64,000 nt of DNA, from contig NC_057922.1 of assembly GCF_018873765.1 (NCBI RefSeq), positions 13,157,563-13,221,562 on the forward strand, written 5' to 3'. The notes under the pieces were generated by a model. It made no database searches, was not told the origin of the DNA, and worked only from the letters and a program-made list of their open reading frames with translations. This document shows, piece by piece, positions 59,551 through 64,000 of the stretch. This stretch comes from Telopea speciosissima (Eukaryota; Streptophyta; Magnoliopsida; Proteales; Proteaceae). The translations under genes and the position numbers were made by a program. Position 1 is the first letter of the stretch. Each line of letters starts with the position of its first letter.

Positions 59551-61241
59551 ATCTTACTATTTAACTCTCAATTTTTTTAGTTTATGGTTTTCTAAGAGGC
59601 ACCAAGGATACGAAAATTAAAGGATTGCAGGGAACGAAGAAGAAGAAGCAAGGTTGAAACAGCTTAAAAGTCTAGACCCATTGTCAAAATCTGGTGACTT
59701 GATTGTATCAGGGAAATTGAGAAGGCTGACATTGAGAACTTTTTGTTGTACTTTGTTTCTTGTTTAATTACTGAAGTTGGAACAATTTGAATTAAGAAGA
59801 ATGATAGACAGGTTATTTTGATTGTGCATAGACTAGTTAACAAGGTCAAATCTAACAAACTTAAAAACAAAAATCCCCTTAATATAAGACATTATCAAGT
59901 TTCGGGGACTGAGCAGCAATCCACAGATCCTACAACTGCAAACCCTGCTTCTGCTTCCTGATTTGTAAATAAATAGTGAAAAAGAATAATTTAAAGAGAA
60001 ACCAGCAAGAAAAAAAGGTTTTTATTTTTCAGCTGTTCCAATTTTTTAAGGAGGGGGGGGGGGGGGGTGTGTCTGCTGGATGTCTCAAGTTTTTTTTTTT
60101 TTTTTTTTCAGCTCTTCTTGTTAATGAATCAGGATGTCCAATAGAGTTCTATCTCATCTTTCAGAAGAGTATTGGATGCCATGACTCATTGAGCCTGAAA
60201 ACAAATAGAGTTCTAACTGTATTTGATGTTGACACGGAGATTTTGAAATTTTCAACCACCATCAAGCTCCCATGAAAATACAATGGAAGTATATGCATTT
60301 TATTAGATCTCATCTGAACCATTGCAAACATGGAGAAAAGAAAAATTCCAATAACACCATAGCGAGAGAAGCTTTGGCTCTCCAAAGATTGAGAAGTAAA
60401 AGATCTGAATTTCTGATACTGTCTCAAATATTAGTGCTACAATTCCAAAGTAGAAGAGATGAGGAAAGACTTTTTTTTTTTTTTTAACTCTTGTTACCAG
60501 ACTCACCAACCTATGCCAAACTACAAATGTGAAACTAACCGGTTTCTGACAAACCCCATGAGGAGGAAAGTGATAAAGAAGAAATGAACACAAAGGGAAA
60601 ACCGGACTACGGGAGATGAAAATTAGAGGGAAAAAAAACCACAACTTTATTATCAAAACAAATAACCGGGCGAGTATTTGGAACAAATGCTTTTTTACAC
60701 TCTGCTGTACACACTTTTGCATCCTCGATTATACAATACAATCTAAGTACTCTGCAGCAACAAGCCCATTAATCTCTGGTAGAAACAAATGTTAAATGAG
60801 GAGAAAAATAGAAAACAAAAAAGCAAGCTCACAACCAACCTGTGCCCATAAAGAATAAAACTGGCTAACTCGGACAAAACCAAAAGGGGAAAAAAGTGAA
60901 AAAATGGAAAAAAGAGACAAAGTTGGACATGCAATCAAAAGAAAAAAATTGACAAGAGAAACCTGGTCCTGTCCATCAACCATGAAAACCAGCTTCTGGG
61001 GAGCAGAAGCAGCTAAAAATGCACTGATGCTGTCCCCTTAACCCCTAGGAGTTTTTGAGTCCCTGCAGAAAGCAAGCAAGCATTTAAATTAAGCACAAAA
61101 AAATCTACATATATATTGAACAGCAACTGAAAGGTCAACTGAAATGGGGGGGAAATAAACCATACAGATCTATAACCATGGTTTCTCAACCTGCAAGTAT
61201 ATTACAGGGAGCCGAAGAAAATCTAGAGACATGAAGGCAAC
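59551..61241. other. Gene-free stretch incl. probable villin 3' UTR
   Basis: A ~17-base G run near 60050-60067 is soon followed by a T run near 60091-60108. The right end next to 61241 should be the 3' untranslated region of the minus-strand villin. No other gene. Confidence 0.4.
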
Positions 61242-62062
61242 TCAGAACAACTGAAGAGACATTTTGAGTTTGTTCTGCCTCCATTTTGGAAACTTATAGA
61301 AAGCATCCTTTGCCATCCCAAATTTCTCCCGGAACTCTTCTGAAGACAGGTAAGTCTGCAATCACCAAATTACAGAATCTCAGACGTGCATAGTAGGCAT
61401 CTGATGAAATATCTTTTTCAAACGTTTACCTCTCTCTTGGTCACATCAATATCTGTAACAGGATCAGTTGATGATGTTTTAAGGCGTTCATAGGGGTGTA
61501 CTGGAAGCCCTTCATCATCTTCAGCTTCACCCTCCTTCACGTCTTCCTGTATGGTGAGTGCTTCTATTCTACTGCTCATAGAATTGGTGTTATCCTTTGA
61601 GTTTGCCTCTGGTTTTGGTTTTGGTTTTGGTTTGGGTGACTCAGAGTTCCCTTCACCCATAAAACAAAAAATATATTAAATTTCAATTATGCGGATGATA
61701 TATGTCCCTAACTTTCAATAGTCATACAATACAATACCTCGTACAGGTCTTGGTGCAATAGTTTCTTTTGCCACCGGTTTTTCAAATGTAGCAGTTAGTG
61801 CTGCTATTGCTGCTGATTTTGACAACAGTTTTCCAGAATCTGGCGTAACAGATTTTGGATAGATCTTCCTAACCATAGGAGGTGGAGTTGATAGATTCCT
61901 GGCATTTGCATTCTCAAAATTAGCAGCTAGAGCATTGAAAGCTGGGGACCTGCCTCTCACACGAACCCGATCTGGGCTAAAAGACATGCTTCTGGACCGC
62001 TGTGACTTGTCTGGCACACTAGACCTTCCTCCATATGATACAGGAGTCCTCCTCTTGGGCTT
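61242..62062 (-). CDS. Villin, 3' exons with headpiece (gene continues past right edge)
   Basis: Actin-filament bundling and severing protein of the plant cytoskeleton. Three terminal exons: 62062-61738 (KPKRRTPVSYGGRSSVPDKS and the Ser/Ala-rich linker SPAFNALAANFENANARNLS), 61650-61430 (PKPKPKPKPE repeat, then GLPVHPYERLKTSSTDPVTD) and 61355-61242 (TYLSSEEFREKFGMAKDAFY, ending KMSLQLF and TGA at 61244-61242). They join in phase with GT/AG borders. The last two make the villin headpiece, with the family's FGM..AFY..PKW..N..K core. The linker resembles Arabidopsis VLN2/VLN3. The six gelsolin repeats and start lie beyond 64000. Confidence 0.93.
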
Positions 62063-63081
62063 CTGCTTGTACAGCAGATATCTATTAGAAACCAACTCTA
62101 AATAACAAAGTCGTGTGAAAAAACAAGACAATCAATACATAGGGGGTAAAAAGCAAGAGTTAGCTTATTCTGACTTAAGGGGTCTTAGACAATTGTTTAG
62201 CAAGAACTGTAAAACAAAGTCCTGTACAATCAATAACCAGAAATACAATATTTCAGTCACATTTATTTTAGGATTAACTGCTTTATCTGGAGGAAAACCT
62301 GCTGAATCAGATCTGCATGTACTGATTAAGGATCTATTTTAGGCAATTAGATAGCCAATTTGGCAGGAAATGTTCCACTTACACCGAGATTTAAGAATTT
62401 TATAAAAAGTAACAATGAGAAACACAGTTTGCATTAAAACATAAACACCCTAAATCTACACAGATGGGAAGAAATCTTCCTTTCCTTGATACCTTGTAAT
62501 ATTTTTTTTTCATGACAATACTGAAAGATTTTGCAAGTCAAACTTTTTTGAAGTCAAACGAAAAAAACAGGGGCGTGGGGGAGCTTTTATGAAAAAAATC
62601 AACAAATAACCCAAAGAAATCAGTCTCTCGATGCATGAGGAAGAACATCAAAGCAAAAATAAGCACTCAGAAACCATGATTTGAATTTTGGACTGGAGTG
62701 GACAGGGAACTTGGACTTCTAGAAGTAGCGAATATCCAGGATTCAGATTGAATTTATACCCTGAACTGCCTTTTGCTCAATAACCATTACACCCCCCCAA
62801 CTAGAGAACCATCATAGAAGGATGTTTTAACTGTCAGACTCTGAAGTTCACTATGGATAATATAATAACAGTGCATGGTTAGCATATAGCCACTTGAAAA
62901 GCATGAAGTCACCGTTAAGTTATGTTTGTAATTGTTAGTTTAGTCATGTTTTAATTGTTAGTCGGTGGCTTATTAGTCTTCTATTTGTTGTCTACTTCTA
63001 TTGGATAACTACTACTGTGATATTGTATTTGATTTATATGTATAAAAGGCAATGAGGGGGAAAGGACTATCACATGAACTG
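62063..63081 (-). other. Villin intron, TE-free part
   Basis: No further villin exon was found up to the copia LTR, so this intron is at least 1.9 kb and runs off the window. 'GGTGGCTTATTAGTCTTCTA' near 62964 and the ATTGTATTTGATTTATATGTATAAAAGGCAATG stretch near 63030 look like another LTR promoter, but without a partner. Confidence 0.4.
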
Positions 63082-63357
63082 TGTTATAATATCAGAAATT
63101 AATAACCAGACTAGAGGAAGAAGAAGAAGAAGAATGAAGAGAGGAAGAGAAAGAGGGGAACACACAAGCCCTGAGAGAGAGAAAGGGACCTGGGTTAGAA
63201 CCGTATGTTCTCACGCAGGTCAGCAACTTGTATTATAATAAAAAGAACCTTTTGAACAGAATTGCCCTTACATCAAACCGTCATACCAAGAGAATAAAAA
63301 TAAACTAAAAATAAAGATACTAAAAGACTTTTATGCCCCTAGACTAATATTTCAACA
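63082..63357 (-). repeat. 3' LTR of the copia element in the villin intron, 276 bp
   Basis: On the minus strand it begins TGTTGAAATATT right after a G-rich run (GGGGGGAG) that follows the element's stop codon, and ends ATTATAACA. TGTT/AACA termini. (CTT)n-rich leader inside. Confidence 0.75.
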
Positions 63358-63365
63358 CTCCCCCC

Positions 63366-64000
63366 TCAAGTTGGAGCATATATATCACCCATGCTCAGCT
63401 TGTTACAAGATCGAAAACTAGGGACAAATAAGGATTTGGTGAAGACATCAGCAACTTGATCAGACGAAGTGACAAATGGTGTCTCAATTAGTTTCTTCAA
63501 GACTGCACTGCGAACGAAATGACAATCTACCTCAATATGCTTTGTCCTCTCATGGGAGACTGGGTTACTAGCAATATAGATGGCTGCCTGGTTGTCACAA
63601 AACATCTTCATAGGGGTTGGAATTGGAAACCCCATCTCAAGTAGGAGAGATCTAACCCACATCAACTCTGCAGTAGTATGAGCCATAGCTCTATACTCTG
63701 CTTCGGCATTGGATCTGGCAACAATTGTTTGTTTCTTGCTTCGCCATGTAACCAGATTTCCTCCAACAAACGTACAATACCCTGTGGTAGATCTATGATC
63801 ACTAGCTGAACCTGCCCAATCTGCATCAGAATAGGCAACGAACTCCATATGTCTATTGGGACGATAAATAAGCCCCTTCCCCGGAGCACCCTTCAAGTAC
63901 TAAAGAACCCGAATAGCGGTATCCTAATGAGACTTGCAAGGGGATTGCATGAACTAACTAAGAACCCCAACAACATAAGATATATCTGGTCCCTAGTGAC
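63366..64000 (-). pseudogene. Ty1/copia RNase H and RT tail, same strand as villin
   Basis: Minus-strand frame 63896-63366 reads KGAPGKGLIYRPN, AYSDADWAGSASDHRSTTGY, VGGNLVTWRSKKQTIVARSN, FCDNQAAIYIASNPVSHERT and KHIEVDCHFVRSAVLKK, ending SMGDIYAPT: the copia RNase H with its D-E-D context. Upstream (above 63896) the ISYVVGVLS-FMQSPCKSH-DTAIRVL-YLKG segment contains three TAG stops, so the element is inactive. It continues past the right edge. Confidence 0.88.

Overview
This is nuclear DNA of a flowering plant. The genes are intron-split (GT/AG) relatives of land-plant proteins: a plasma-membrane H+-ATPase, an ERF transcription factor, COP9 signalosome subunit 5, the nucleolar protein RRP1/NOP52 and a villin. 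The space between them is packed with plant-type transposable elements (Ty1/copia, Ty3/gypsy, L1- and RTE-like LINEs, Au-type SINEs, TRIM-like elements, MULEs, hAT-like and other MITEs). The mobile-element load and the large TE-filled introns suggest a medium or large genome, but I cannot name the species. No bacterial features, CRISPR array or rRNA gene were seen.

Layout. 1-5.4 kb: minus-strand H+-ATPase, 13 exons, with the C-terminal regulatory end beyond the left edge. 5.6-25.6 kb: about 20 kb without an intact gene, holding a hAT-like MITE, an RTE-like LINE split by a 2.5-kb solo LTR with a 5-bp target duplication, LINE remnants, a long foldback element, a tandem duplication, a GC-rich hairpin and SINEs. 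25.7-26.2 kb: minus-strand ERF003-like gene with an apparent one-base frame break. 29.8-42.7 kb: minus-strand CSN5, complete in six exons, with an 11.2-kb fourth intron. That intron holds an L1 fragment, SINE, broken copia element and a minus-strand gypsy element that itself contains a MULE. 43-51 kb: repeats (235-bp tandem duplication, two TRIM-like elements around a 63-bp minisatellite, a gypsy LTR). 51.3-53.1 kb: plus-strand, single-exon RRP1. 56.4-58.0 kb: a MULE with a perfect 9-bp target duplication that appears to carry the first exon of a mitochondrial external NAD(P)H dehydrogenase (NDB), i.e. a Pack-MULE. 61.2-62.1 kb to the right edge: the 3' exons of a minus-strand villin, whose next upstream intron holds a same-strand copia element.

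The five host genes have unrelated jobs (proton pumping, transcription, deneddylation, pre-rRNA processing, actin bundling) and form no functional cluster. The most informative features are the NDB-carrying Pack-MULE, the nested elements in the CSN5 intron, and the frame break in the ERF003-like gene. All family names come from recognising motifs by eye; no database search was run.
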